The notes under the pieces were generated by a model. It searched no databases. It worked only from the letters and a program-made list of their open reading frames with translations, and had not been told where the DNA came from. From assembly GCA_951802425.1 (NCBI GenBank), contig OX637795.1, forward strand, positions 4,978,070-5,042,069: DNA of 64,000 nucleotides, written 5' to 3'. Within the stretch, counting starts at the first letter, position 1, and each line of letters opens with the position of its first letter. Made by a program: the position numbers and the translations under genes. Below are positions 1-11,356 of the stretch, in pieces. Source of the stretch: Clavaria fumosa (lineage: Eukaryota; Basidiomycota; Agaricomycetes; Agaricales; Clavariaceae).

Positions 1-1
1 A

Positions 2-285
2 CCAACAGTTATGTGGTTTGGGCTACAGAATGCACCTGCGACCTTCCAGTGCTTCATGAACCATGTGTTGAGGGAAGAGATTGCAGGAGGGCATGTCTGG
101 GCCTATGTTGATGATGTTATAGTGTTTGCAGAGGATTTGGCTATGCACCAGTATTGGATGGATCAGGTCTTGAGGAAGTTCAGGGAGAATGGGCTGTGTC
201 TCAGACTCAGCAAGTGTGAGTTCAAGATGAGTGAGATCTTCTTCCTGGGAATGAAGATCTCCCACAACTATCTGGAGCACTGTCA
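2..285 (+). pseudogene. Ty3/gypsy reverse transcriptase fragment (family A), cut by window edge
   Basis: The frame is already open at base 2 and carries the RT core motifs GLQNAPATF and YVDD (the catalytic aspartates), then the thumb-side motif LRLSKCEF...FLGMKISH. It closely matches the minus-strand family A element at 12500-17934, and it contains the YVDD block which that copy has lost. Similarity stops near 285, where the sequence changes to unrelated DNA, so this is a truncated relic. The upstream part lies outside the window. Orientation is opposite to the full-length family A copy. Confidence 0.85.
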
Positions 286-369
286 CACCTGTGCTGCTCC
301 CTTCAGGTCCGGACTGGAAACACTATCTCCAGTTCTGGATCTCCGATAGCTCGTACCTTGTGCCTCAGT

Positions 370-1693
370 AGTAGGTTTTCGTCCTCTGGCTCCTCACTTT
401 CAACCACAGGTATCTCCTGTGGTTTATTGGGCCCTGCCTTGCCTGGATCCTCCTGTAAGGCATAGTTCCTTACATTTCCCCTAAAAGCCTCTGGCTTTCA
501 CTGTGACTGCAGACATGCACTCATGTAATGCCCTGCTTTCCTGCATGTATAATATATTAAAGGAGCTTTCCACTCCTCTCCAATTTGTGGCCCTGCCTTG
601 GGCAGTTCTAGCTGGGGTTTACTCCCTCTGGCTGGGGTGCATTCATCCTGCACACAGTCAATCCACAGGGGAACAGGTTCCCCTGGCCTGTGGTCTGTGT
701 GTGGCTGATATGGCCACAGTCTCACAAACTGCTGCCCCACAGGTATTCTACCTGTGGGTGGGTTTCCTTTGGTACCCACTGGGTTCCCTGACGAAGGCAC
801 TGCCCTCTGCTGCTGGAGGTAGTGGAGGGTCGCTTCCACTTGGTGACTAGCGTCGATAATATCCTCGATGCTAATTGCATGAGTTTTGAAGATGGCCTCC
901 ACCATCTTGTTAGGCAGTCCATTAAGGAACTGCCTCTTCATCGTACCAGCATCAGGTGGGGTGAGCATTTGCTCAGCTGCCTGGGCCAATTCATTCCAGA
1001 ATCCCAAGGCACCCTTCACCTTTGTGAACTTTACCTGGTAGAAGGCATCCACTGCCTTTTGGGCCATTACCTCAGTCAGGAACTGCTTAAACATAGCAGT
1101 TATCAATTCCTCGAAGGTGGACCTTTGAGGAGCACAGGACAGTCCTGTTACTTCTTGGGTATACCAAGTAGCAGCTATTCTGCTCAGTTGTGAACCTGCT
1201 AACATGACACATTAGTCGGACTACTCTATAACTGTAGAAGTAGTTAAAGAGGCCATTGAGCCACCTTTCCCAGACAACAAGATCATCTTGTCTGTCATAG
1301 AGCTCAGGGGGCTCAATCTTGATCCCCTTAATCTCAGCTATTGCCTTGGGCAATAGCGAGGTTTTATCTCATCTATACTACAATTTAACATCGATCAGGT
1401 GACATAAGACAAAAGCATACGATACAAACGACAAACCTCAAGCCTCAAGCCTCATTTTGGTGGGGCCCCCCGAGCGCAGTGAGGGTGGGAGGATCCAGGT
1501 AGTAAACAACAAATAGTGTAGTGCAGGCTGCAACCATAGTGTAGCATGGGTTAGCTGCTAGTATCATCACAAGATAGCAATGTAACACATCACTTTGGTA
1601 GTTGGTAGAACTTGGGGATACTTCCTGATTAATCTCCCACTCCTTCTGGGGTGGTTCCATCCATCTGAATGGGCCCATTCAACTTGTTGGCTC
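370..1693 (-). pseudogene. Gypsy family B Gag relic (second copy of 25410-26550)
   Basis: The stretch repeats, with scattered substitutions, the Gag region found at about 25410-26550. It reads leftwards: an amino-terminal part with PPELYDRQDDLVVWERWLNGL at 1260-1353, then the central Gag core FEELITAMFKQFLTEVMAQKA, then a zinc knuckle near 500-550. The knuckle is YYTCRKAGHYMSAC here, so its first cysteine is lost relative to the CCHC of the other copy. A 191-bp block absent from the other copy interrupts it at 1371-1561. It ends abruptly at 1693, where a plus-strand RT piece of the same family begins. Clearly non-functional. Confidence 0.85.
1371..1561. other. 191-bp insertion inside the Gag relic
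   Basis: Aligning this locus with 26400-26420 shows that the Gag relic runs up to base 1370 and resumes at 1562, leaving a 191-bp block unique to this copy. The block contains a doubled CTCAAGC motif and a GC-rich patch (GGGGCCCCCCGAGCGC) unlike its surroundings. No open frame, terminal inverted repeat or clean target duplication was found. A SINE or a small solo element is possible, but I do not recognise it. Confidence 0.5.
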
Positions 1694-2015
1694 TCAATGG
1701 TTGCTAGAAGCCAGGGGCAGCATCATGCAAGCAGATCCTATGCTTTGTATCCCAAAAATGAGCCAGAATCTGCTTCTGTGGACAGTTGTAGACTGTCAGA
1801 AACAGAATGCAAACACCTTATGGGATATCACCCTGTTGCCTGACCAGGACCAGATCAGACAAGACATGGTTAGAGCCATGTACATATCTGTCAGATGTGT
1901 ACAAGCAAGTGCATGTGGAACCTGAAGAAGTTTGAAAGATGGCATTTGCAACTGCCTTAGGCACCATGTTCTCACATGTGATGCAGATAGGAATTGCAAT
2001 GCCCCTGGGTAATGA
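1694..2015 (+). pseudogene. Gypsy family B RT relic
   Basis: Plus-strand translation gives LLWTVVDCQKQNANT, then DITLLPDQDQIRQD, then, after a frameshift, the sequence around PEEV*KMAFATALGTMFSHVMQIG. This is collinear with the RT of the family B element at 24600-24900 on the minus strand (VVDCRKQNANT, PDQDQIRQD, VLGTMFSQVMQIG). Frameshifts and a TGA break it. It abuts the Gag relic of the same family in inverted orientation, which implies a rearranged copy. Its last part, from 1961, is also the left edge of the block duplicated at 53380. Confidence 0.8.
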
Positions 2016-2635
2016 CACAGTGGTCAATGAATATAAGAATTCTGATGCTGGGGAACAAACTGATGGTGGTGCTATAAGAGTGGAGACATTCATAACTGTC
2101 AAGAGGATAGATAACATGTTTGGTTGGTGTCAAGGAACAATCTGACAGTGGTGACAGCAGTGATGGGGCCATGACATATCTACACTGGTCTCTTGGTTTG
2201 CTGCTTGTGACTTGGCAATCTTGATGCACATATTGTCATTGGCATAAGCTCAATTGCATGCATGCCTGGGGCATGCAGGTCTGCATTGTTGATAAGTGGT
2301 GTGTGCACCTCTCCTTTGCTCATCTCATAATATGTGATGTCCTGCTTGTATAATAATTCTGTCTCTTCTCAACTCAGTGTGTGTGTACTGTTGCATTCAC
2401 TAATCTCATAAGGTTTGCAGCTTGGGATCAGGATGGAAGGTGGGCAAACAGGTACTTGTTTCTTTCTGTGCATTGATGTCATAGAACTACTGGCAGTGTT
2501 AGTTCAGTTTATATCATTGACCAAGGAAACTCAATCCTCAATCAACAACATGCCCATATTGTTCACAAATGATAAGTGCAAATAGTCAGCCAATGGCATG
2601 CACATATTGTCAGTCAACAAAGCAGTGGAAGCAGG

Positions 2636-2870
2636 GCAAACAGGTGCAATTAGGTTGAGTGAGATGGGTAGTGCAAGCAGGGTGAGCAGGTGAGTGGCAG
2701 TCATGGTTAGCAGTGGGCAATGCAAGTGGGATGGGAAGGGTGTATGGCACAAGTGGGTTGAGCAAGGTAGGCAGTGCAAGTAAGGAGGGTGGGGTGGATG
2801 GTGCAAGCATTGAGAGTGGCATGGGATGGCACAAGCAGGGTGACTAGTGCAGTACAAGCAAGGTGAGCAT
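2636..2870 (-). repeat. Degenerate minisatellite (GTGCAAGCAGGGTGAGCAG-like)
   Basis: Loose tandem repeats of about 27-33 nt built on a GTGCAAG(C/T)AGGGTGAG core run through here. The same motif family recurs at 3545-3740, its mirror 3950-4150, and the corresponding parts of 54070-54330 and 54990-55600. The apparent proteins rich in Cys, His, Pro and Leu on the minus strand are translations of this repeat. No regular period was established by eye. Confidence 0.7.
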
Positions 2871-3199
2871 GATAGACAGGGACTTACATTGAGTTGAGTG
2901 ACTTGCTGACTGTAGACTCTGAAGGTCTGAGATGACTGGGGACAGGGACAGGGAATTTTGTTTCCACATTTCATCAGTCTTTCTTGTCTAGGTGGCTAAC
3001 ATTATTATGCCTTCCTGTCTCCACTACCCATGGTGGGCCTTCTTCTTCCATTCTATCTAGCATCCATTCAAGCTCTCCTCTATCTGAGGTGCTCCCTGCT
3101 GCCCCTCTGCCACTATTAGATAGTCACCCATATACCAGCATACCATTGCCCTTATATTATTGTCTGCTCTCCTGTCTCTGCCCAAGTGACTTGATTCAG

Positions 3200-4485
3200 C
3201 AATTGTGTCTCCCCCATATGTTGATAGCTGTGGGCCACACACTATGAAACACATGCATTCAAGCTTTGACACTGACTCAACTCACAACTGAACTGACTTT
3301 ATAAGATGTGGGCATCCATGACACCTACTTTGACATACACCTCCAGTCAACTTTGTGCATCATGTGAGCATGGGAGTCCTGGATACCCACATTGAGATAC
3401 ACATCCAGCCAACTTACTTTGTACATTGTGAGAGGTGTGGGTGTCCTGGCCATTTACATGGCATGGCTCACCTGTAACATGTCCAAGCCTGCATCACATT
3501 GGATCTTGGTAGGTATGTAGGACCTAGGTTTTGGCATGCTGGGAGTGAGCAGCACAGGTGGCATAAGTAGGATGGAGGGTGGGCAGTCTGAGTGGGGTGA
3601 ATGGGTGGCACAAGCAAGGTGAGTAGAGCAGGAAGCAAGCCAAGTGGTGTAGCACCAATGAGGTGAGTGGGCAGGCAGCACAAGCAGGGTGGATGGTGCA
3701 ATTGGGGTGAGCAGCATGGGTGACACCAGTGGGACAAGTTTGGTGGACAAGTGCATGTGCATATTATCAGTCAATGATATATCTGCTTGAGTAATGTATG
3801 TGTTTGCTGTGCTCATGCTTGTCATTAAGCAATGACTGATGAGCATGAGCAGTGCCAGGATGACAAGCATGAGCACAGCAAACACATACATTACTCAAGC
3901 AGATATATCATTGACTGATAATATGCACATGCACTTGTCCACCAAACTTGTCCCACTGGTGTCACCCATGCTGCTCACCCCAATTGCACCATCCACCCTG
4001 CTTGTGCTGCCTGCCCACTCACCTCATTGGTGCTACACCACTTGGCTTGCTTCCTGCTCTACTCACCTTGCTTGTGCCACCCATTCACCCCACTCAGACT
4101 GCCCACCCTCCATCCTACTTATGCCACCTGTGCTGCTCACTCCCAGCATGCCAAAACCTAGGTCCTACATACCTACCAAGATCCAATGTGATGCAGGCTT
4201 GGACATGTTACAGGTGAGCCATGCCATGTAAATGGCCAGGACACCCACACCTCTCACAATGTACAAAGTAAGTTGGCTGGATGTGTATCTCAATGTGGGT
4301 ATCCAGGACTCCCATGCTCACATGATGCACAAAGTTGACTGGAGGTGTATGTCAAAGTAGGTGTCATGGATGCCCACATCTTATAAAGTCAGTTCAGTTG
4401 TGAGTTGAGTCAGTGTCAAAGCTTGAATGCATGTGTTTCATAGTGTGTGGCCCACAGCTATCAACATATGGGGGAGACACAATTG
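3200..4485. repeat. Long palindrome: 626-bp arms, 34-bp spacer
   Basis: Bases 3200-3825 are the reverse complement of 3860-4485. The symmetry axis computed from the inner ends (3825/3860) and from the outer ends (3200/4485) is the same, 3842.5, so there is no net indel between the arms. The conceptual translations of both arms are identical over the region compared. The spacer is 3826-3859. At 4486 the right arm stops and unrelated G/T-rich DNA begins, while the left side continues as the rest of the duplicated block. Such a structure could extrude as a cruciform or fold as a 626-bp hairpin. Confidence 0.95.
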
Positions 4486-4690
4486 TAGGTAAGTTTTCTA
4501 ATTGGGGTTCAGGTTTGGGAAGGGTTCAGGTTGTTTCTATGCCAGCATTTTAGAGGTCATTTGTGAGGGGTTAGTAAGTTATTTAAATTGTTTGAGTTAG
4601 ATAGGTTACGTTTTTGTGGTTCAGGTTGTGTTATTATTATTCTTGAGCTAAGTCTAGACATCTGCATGTACTTGCTATTATTTTACATCT
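4486..4690. repeat. Diverged trace of the telomere-proximal 113-bp satellite
   Basis: Right after the truncated palindrome comes G/T-rich DNA containing ATTTTAGAGGTCATTTGTGA followed by GGGGTTAGTAAGTTATTTAA and ATTGTTTGAG. This lines up with the satellite unit (TTTTAAAGGTCGGTTGTGA, GGGGTAAGTGATTTATTTTA, ATGTTTAGAT). The order palindrome then satellite is the same as at 56182-56214. The match is imperfect and covers about half a unit, so this is an inference from visual alignment. Confidence 0.55.
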
Positions 4691-4699
4691 AACGATTAA

Positions 4700-5145
4700 T
4701 GCATACCATTCATACATGGTGTGCAGGAAGTTAAAGGAGCAGTCACTCATGCAATTTCCCACACACAATCTATGAATGGTATGTGGGAGTTGAAGGAGTC
4801 ATCACTCCTGCAATTTCCCGCACACCATTCACACATGATGTGCGGGAAGTTTAAGGCGTGGTCATTCTGCAGGTTTCCCGCACACCATACGTGAATGGTG
4901 TGCGGGAAGTTGACGGAGCAACCACTCCTTCAACTTCCCGCATATCATGCGTGAATGGTGTGCGGGAAGTCGAAGGAGTGGTCGCTCCTCCAATTTCCCG
5001 CACACCATTCACGTATGGTGTGCGGGAAATTGCAGGAATGACCACTCCCTCAACTTCCCGCACACCATTCACATACGGTGTGCGGGAAGTTGAAGGAGTG
5101 GTTGCCCCTGCAATTTCCAGCATAGCATTCACACATGGTATGGGG
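4700..5145. repeat. 60-bp tandem array of nested palindromes, about 7 units
   Basis: The motif TTCCCGCACACCATTCAC recurs with an exact 60-bp step: its CCCG lies at 4817, 4877, 4937, 4997 and 5057, with degenerate units on each side. Each unit holds an inverted repeat TTCCCGCACACCAT / ATGGTGTGCGGGAA around a 6-nt loop. The linker between these is itself an imperfect palindrome (GTTGAAGGAGTGG / CCACTCCTTCAAC). Because 60 is a multiple of three, frames stay open on both strands. Because the unit is palindromic, both strands give nearly the same 20-residue peptide repeat (cores TPYVNGVREVEG and TPFTYGVREVEG). No conventional gene signal accompanies it. Confidence 0.9.
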
Positions 5146-5149
5146 ACAG

Positions 5150-5745
5150 GCAAACTGACCCAAAGATATCTTACTCTCCTCTATGAGCTGGATATTCTCT
5201 TGCTTTGTCTTCTCAACCAGTTTCATGGCCTCCATGGCCTGTTCAAGTACCTGGATTTTGGCAGTCTGAGTCCTTTGCAGCTTGTGCTTTGTAATATAAA
5301 GGGATGCAGAATGCTCCCTTTCACCCTGGAGTTCTGCTCTGGCATTGCTTAAGGCCAATATTGAGCATTATGCAATGCAGACTCAACACCCTCAAACTGC
5401 TTGTCAGAGGCAGGCTCTGATGGTCCTACACCTCCCTCCTGTAGTCTCCTGGCATGAGCTGCGAGCAGCTGCTCTCTCTGATCCTGTGACCTCTGTGATG
5501 CTGAATACTTTGGAGGCATAAATTCAGCCTGTATAGCTGATAAGAGATAATGAGCCAGAAAGCCAAGGTTTTGCCCAGCTGCAATTCATCAAGAGATATG
5601 AATAAGTGAATATATAGGTTCAGAAAATGGTATAATAGTGCTTACCTAGGTGTTCCAAAGCCCCAAATTCTTCCCCCCAAGTACACACAGTCCAGTACAA
5701 GTCCCTAAAGTGTCAGAAGGTGGTATTCAGCCTGAAATGTAGAGA
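5150..5745 (-). pseudogene. Broken multi-exon gene for a coiled-coil protein, unknown function
   Basis: Minus-strand reading shows a putative exon ending CACCTAG|GTAAGC at 5646. Then an intron ends TTGCAG near 5582, and a coding stretch AGQNLGFLAHYLLSAIQAEF-MPPKYSASQR leads into RDQREQLLAAHARRLQEGG. After a one-base shift near 5355 it continues as ALSNARAELQGEREHSASLY and a heptad-rich segment (QVLEQAMEAMKLVEKTKQEN) predicted to be coiled coil. It then runs into the 60-bp palindrome array at about 5150 without a proper end. An acceptor-like CTACATTTCAG near 5740 marks a further upstream exon. I do not recognise the family. Gene-companion ORFs of this style occur near fungal DNA transposons, but that is only a guess. 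Confidence 0.55.
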
Positions 5746-6014
5746 AAACAGTAATTTATATGATAAGATAGGAAAATATGAAGTTTTGGAGGCTTACCCT
5801 GTGCACACAGAGTGTTTTAAAGTGGGGGGAGAATGAGAGCCAGAGAATGAGGCCACAGAAACCTTGTGGTGTATGCACACAGCCACTGACTACATTAACA
5901 CACAAGTCCAGCAGCATCAAATCTGTAGGCCTCATAGACCTTTTGGGACTTACCTTTGCTGAGAGGAAATGTTCAGAAATCTTATTTGAACATTTTGTTC
6001 AAGATGGAATCTTT
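5746..6014. other. Unassigned sequence left of the 651-bp array
   Basis: Nothing recognisable: no motif-bearing frame, no repeat shared with other parts of the window apart from short AT-rich stretches. It ends exactly where the first 651-bp unit begins with CTAACAGCATAG. Confidence 0.5.
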
Positions 6015-9000
6015 CTAACAGCATAGTCCTTGTGCAGATGGAGCATCTGCGCTTTCTTTCACTGCAAGCTAACCACTCAAGCTAGTCTTTTGAAATTTTG
6101 TGTGCCTATATCTACCCCTCTAATCCTCAATTTCCATGGTTTACATTTTCCCCAAACTTATTTCCCAATGCATGCCAGAGCTGCTGACCAAACCAGTCAA
6201 AATTCTCCCATTTATCAAAACCAACCATAGGATTCCAAAACAAATGCAATGCTATACTGGGCCATCCCATACCTATCATATTCCATCCCTCTCTCTCCCC
6301 TCCCATCACCCACAAAGCAACAATTCCAGCATATAGTCAGAATCCAGTTCTCACATCCTCACACAAGTTTGTACTTGTGGTGGCACCTAAATCAAATGGG
6401 ATCACATTGAAAGATTGAGTATAGTGCATGAATAATACACCCTGACTTTGTTCCAATTACTCTGCCACATCCAGGACTACAGTTGCCTTCCTACAAACCT
6501 AAACAACACAAGTACCCATACAAGTTTGTAGGCCTCACAGCACAAGATCTAACCGTGAAAATCTCTTGAAATTGATCATGGATGCTCTAAATGATGACCA
6601 CTATCATATAACATGCTAAACAGACTAAACTGTTTTTCTGCGAATGGTCCCTTGTTGCTCCTATCCTAACAGCATAGTCCTTGTGCAGATGGAGCATCTG
6701 CGCTTTCTTTCACTGCAAGCTAACCACTCAAGCTAGTCTTTTGAAATTTTGTGTGCCTATATCTACCCCTCTAATCCTCAATTTCCATGGTTTACATTTT
6801 TCCCAAACTTATTTCCCAATGCATGCCAGAGCTGCTGACCAAACCAGTCAAAATTCTCCCATTTATCAAAACCAACCATAGGATTCCAAAACAAATGCAA
6901 TGCTATACTGGGCCATCCCATACCTATCATATTCCATCCCTCTCTCTCCCCTCCCATCACCCACAAAGCAACAATTCCAGCATATAGTCAGAATCCAGTT
7001 CTCACATCCTCACACAAGTTTGTACTTGTGGTGGCACCTAAATCAAATGGGATCACATTGAAAGATTGAGTATAGTGCATGAATAATACACCCTGACTTT
7101 GTTCCAATTACTCTGCCACATCCAGGACTACAGTTGCCTTCCTACAAACCTAAACAACACAAGTACCCATACAAGTTTGTAGGCCTCACAGCACAAGATC
7201 TAACCGTGAAAATCTCTTGAAATTGATCATGGATGCTCTAAATGATGACCACTATCATATAACATGCTAAACAGACTAAACTGTTTTTCTGCGAATGGTC
7301 CCTTGTTGCTCCTATCCTAACAGCATAGTCCTTGTGCAGATGGAGCATCTGCGCTTTCTTTCACTGCAAGCTAACCACTCAAGCTAGTCTTTTGAAATTT
7401 TGTGTGCCTATATCTACCCCTCTAATCCTCAATTTCCATGGTTTACATTTTCCCCAAACTTATTTCCCAATGCATGCCAGAGCTGCTGACCAAACCAGTC
7501 AAAATTCTCCCATTTATCAAAACCAACCATAGGATTCCAAAACAAATGCAATGCTATACTGGGCCATCCCATACCTATCATATTCCATCCCTCTCTCTCC
7601 CCTCCCATCACCCACAAAGCAACAATTCCAGCATATAGTCAGAATCCAGTTCTCACATCCTCACACAAGTTTGTACTTGTGGTGGCACCTAAATCAAATG
7701 GGATCACATTGAAAGATTGAGTATAGTGCATGAATAATACACCCTGACTTTGTTCCAATTACTCTGCCACATCCAGGACTACAGTTGCCTTCCTACAAAC
7801 CTAAACAACACAAGTACCCATACAAGTTTGTAGGCCTCACAGCACAAGATCTAACCGTGAAAATCTCTTGAAATTGATCATGGATGCTCTAAATGATGAC
7901 CACTATCATATAACATGCTAAACAGACTAAACTGTTTTTCTGCGAATGGTCCCTTGTTGCTCCTATCCTAACAGCATAGTCCTTGTGCAGATGGAGCATC
8001 TGCGCTTTCTTTCACTGCAAGCTAACCACTCAAGCTAGTCTTTTGAAATTTTGTGTGCCTATATCTACCCCTCTAATCCTCAATTTCCATGGTTTACATT
8101 TTTCCCAAACTTATTTCCCAATGCATGCCAGAGCTGCTGACCAAACCAGTCAAAATTCTCCCATTTATCAAAACCAACCATAGGATTCCAAAACAAATGC
8201 AATGCTATACTGGGCCATCCCATACCTATCATATTCCATCCCTCTCTCTCCCCTCCCATCACCCACAAAGCAACAATTCCAGCATATAGTCAGAATCCAG
8301 TTCTCACATCCTCACACAAGTTTGTACTTGTGGTGGCACCTAAATCAAATGGGATCACATTGAAAGATTGAGTATAGTGCATGAATAATACACCCTGACT
8401 TTGTTCCAATTACTCTGCCACATCCAGGACTACAGTTGCCTTCCTACAAACCTAAACAACACAAGTACCCATACAAGTTTGTAGGCCTCACAGCACAAGA
8501 TCTAACCGTGAAAATCTCTTGAAATTGATCATGGATGCTCTAAATGATGACCACTATCATATAACATGCTAAACAGACTAAACTGTTTTTCTGCGAATGG
8601 TCCCTTGTTGCTCCTATCCTAACAGCATAGTCCTTGTGCAGATGGAGCATCTGCGCTTTCTTTCACTGCAAGCTAACCACTCAAGCTAGTCTTTTGAAAT
8701 TTTGTGTGCCTATATCTACCCCTCTAATCCTCAATTTCCATGGTTTACATTTTTCCCAAACTTATTTCCCAATGCATGCCAGAGCTGCTGACCAAACCAG
8801 TCAAAATTCTCCCATTTATCAAAACCAACCATAGGATTCCAAAACAAATGCAATGCTATACTGGGCCATCCCATACCTATCATATTCCATCCCTCTCTCT
8901 CCCCTCCCATCACCCACAAAGCAACAATTCCAGCATATAGTCAGAATCCAGTTCTCACATCCTCACACAAGTTTGTACTTGTGGTGGCACCTAAATCAAA

Positions 9001-11356
9001 TGGGATCACATTGAAAGATTGAGTATAGTGCATGAATAATACACCCTGACTTTGTTCCAATTACTCTGCCACATCCAGGACTACAGTTGCCTTCCTACAA
9101 ACCTAAACAACACAAGTACCCATACAAGTTTGTAGGCCTCACAGCACAAGATCTAACCGTGAAAATCTCTTGAAATTGATCATGGATGCTCTAAATGATG
9201 ACCACTATCATATAACATGCTAAACAGACTAAACTGTTTTTCTGCGAATGGTCCCTTGTTGCTCCTATCCTAACAGCATAGTCCTTGTGCAGATGGAGCA
9301 TCTGCGCTTTCTTTCACTGCAAGCTAACCACTCAAGCTAGTCTTTTGAAATTTTGTGTGCCTATATCTACCCCTCTAATCCTCAATTTCCATGGTTTACA
9401 TTTTTCCCAAACTTATTTCCCAATGCATGCCAGAGCTGCTGACCAAACCAGTCAAAATTCTCCCATTTATCAAAACCAACCATAGGATTCCAAAACAAAT
9501 GCAATGCTATACTGGGCCATCCCATACCTATCATATTCCATCCCTCTCTCTCCCCTCCCATCACCCACAAAGCAACAATTCCAGCATATAGTCAGAATCC
9601 AGTTCTCACATCCTCACACAAGTTTGTACTTGTGGTGGCACCTAAATCAAATGGGATCACATTGAAAGATTGAGTATAGTGCATGAATAATACACCCTGA
9701 CTTTGTTCCAATTACTCTGCCACATCCAGGACTACAGTTGCCTTCCTACAAACCTAAACAACACAAGTACCCATACAAGTTTGTAGGCCTCACAGCACAA
9801 GATCTAACCGTGAAAATCTCTTGAAATTGATCATGGATGCTCTAAATGATGACCACTATCATATAACATGCTAAACAGACTAAACTGTTTTTCTGCGAAT
9901 GGTCCCTTGTTGCTCCTATCCTAACAGCATAGTCCTTGTGCAGATGGAGCATCTGCGCTTTCTTTCACTGCAAGCTAACCACTCAAGCTAGTCTTTTGAA
10001 ATTTTGTGTGCCTATATCTACCCCTCTAATCCTCAATTTCCATGGTTTACATTTTCCCCAAACTTATTTCCCAATGCATGCCAGAGCTGCTGACCAAACC
10101 AGTCAAAATTCTCCCATTTATCAAAACCAACCATAGGATTCCAAAACAAATGCAATGCTATACTGGGCCATCCCATACCTATCATATTCCATCCCTCTCT
10201 CTCCCCTCCCATCACCCACAAAGCAACAATTCCAGCATATAGTCAGAATCCAGTTCTCACATCCTCACACAAGTTTGTACTTGTGGTGGCACCTAAATCA
10301 AATGGGATCACATTGAAAGATTGAGTATAGTGCATGAATAATACACCCTGACTTTGTTCCAATTACTCTGCCACATCCAGGACTACAGTTGCCTTCCTAC
10401 AAACCTAAACAACACAAGTACCCATACAAGTTTGTAGGCCTCACAGCACAAGATCTAACCGTGAAAATCTCTTGAAATTGATCATGGATGCTCTAAATGA
10501 TGACCACTATCATATAACATGCTAAACAGACTAAACTGTTTTTCTGCGAATGGTCCCTTGTTGCTCCTATCCTAACAGCATAGTCCTTGTGCAGATGGAG
10601 CATCTGCGCTTTCTTTCACTGCAAGCTAACCACTCAAGCTAGTCTTTTGAAATTTTGTGTGCCTATATCTACCCCTCTAATCCTCAATTTCCATGGTTTA
10701 CATTTTCCCCAAACTTATTTCCCAATGCATGCCAGAGCTGCTGACCAAACCAGTCAAAATTCTCCCATTTATCAAAACCAACCATAGGATTCCAAAACAA
10801 ATGCAATGCTATACTGGGCCATCCCATACCTATCATATTCCATCCCTCTCTCTCCCCTCCCATCACCCACAAAGCAACAATTCCAGCATATAGTCAGAAT
10901 CCAGTTCTCACATCCTCACACAAGTTTGTACTTGTGGTGGCACCTAAATCAAATGGGATCACATTGAAAGATTGAGTATAGTGCATGAATAATACACCCT
11001 GACTTTGTTCCAATTACTCTGCCACATCCAGGACTACAGTTGCCTTCCTACAAACCTAAACAACACAAGTACCCATACAAGTTTGTAGGCCTCACAGCAC
11101 AAGATCTAACCGTGAAAATCTCTTGAAATTGATCATGGATGCTCTAAATGATGACCACTATCATATAACATGCTAAACAGACTAAACTGTTTTTCTGCGA
11201 ATGGTCCCTTGTTGCTCCTATCCTAACAGCATAGTCCTTGTGCAGATGGAGCATCTGCGCTTTCTTTCACTGCAAGCTAACCACTCAAGCTAGTCTTTTG
11301 AAATTTTGTGTGCCTATATCTACCCCTCTAATCCTCAATTTCCATGGTTTACATTT
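6015..11356. repeat. 651-bp tandem satellite, 8 full units plus 134 bp
   Basis: CTAACAGCATAGTCC recurs at 6015, 6666 and every 651 bp thereafter. The ninth, partial unit starts at 11223 and matches to 11356. Units look identical except for one C/T site (6150 in unit 1), which reads C,T,C,T,T,T,C,C across units 1-8. The unit holds only about three CpG and no motif-bearing frame. The short frames repeated in it (66, 62 and 66 codons) are by-products. The near-perfect identity means recent amplification or ongoing homogenisation. Confidence 0.97.

Larger units (their letters stand above)
1961..4485. repeat. Internal copy of the subtelomeric block (copy 1)
   Basis: From GCACCATGTTCTCACATGTG at 1961 onward, the sequence matches 53380 onward in the same orientation. 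The match includes the GTGCAAGCAGGG-type minisatellite, the segment with the CCACTACCCATGGTGGGCC motif and the central palindrome. Copies differ by small indels and substitutions. Here the right palindrome arm is cut at 4485. At the second copy the arm runs on to 56182 and meets the terminal satellite. Open frames inside are low-complexity and duplicated with the repeat, and I do not call them genes. Confidence 0.9.

Noticed and set aside
2531..4231. Frames rich in Cys, His, Pro and Leu in the subtelomeric block (also 53822-56155)
   Set aside because: They translate a degenerate minisatellite and its mirror image in the palindrome; the same peptides appear in both directions because of the inverted arms.
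4700..5145. Possible CRISPR-like array of palindromic repeats
   Set aside because: The linkers between palindromes are also repeated and palindromic, so there are no unique spacers, there are no cas genes, and all context is eukaryotic.
4858..5352. 164-codon plus-strand frame through the 60-bp array as a real repeat protein
   Set aside because: The array is read almost identically on the minus strand, and the frame runs on into the antisense of the coiled-coil relic, so openness is explained by the 60-bp period and not by coding.
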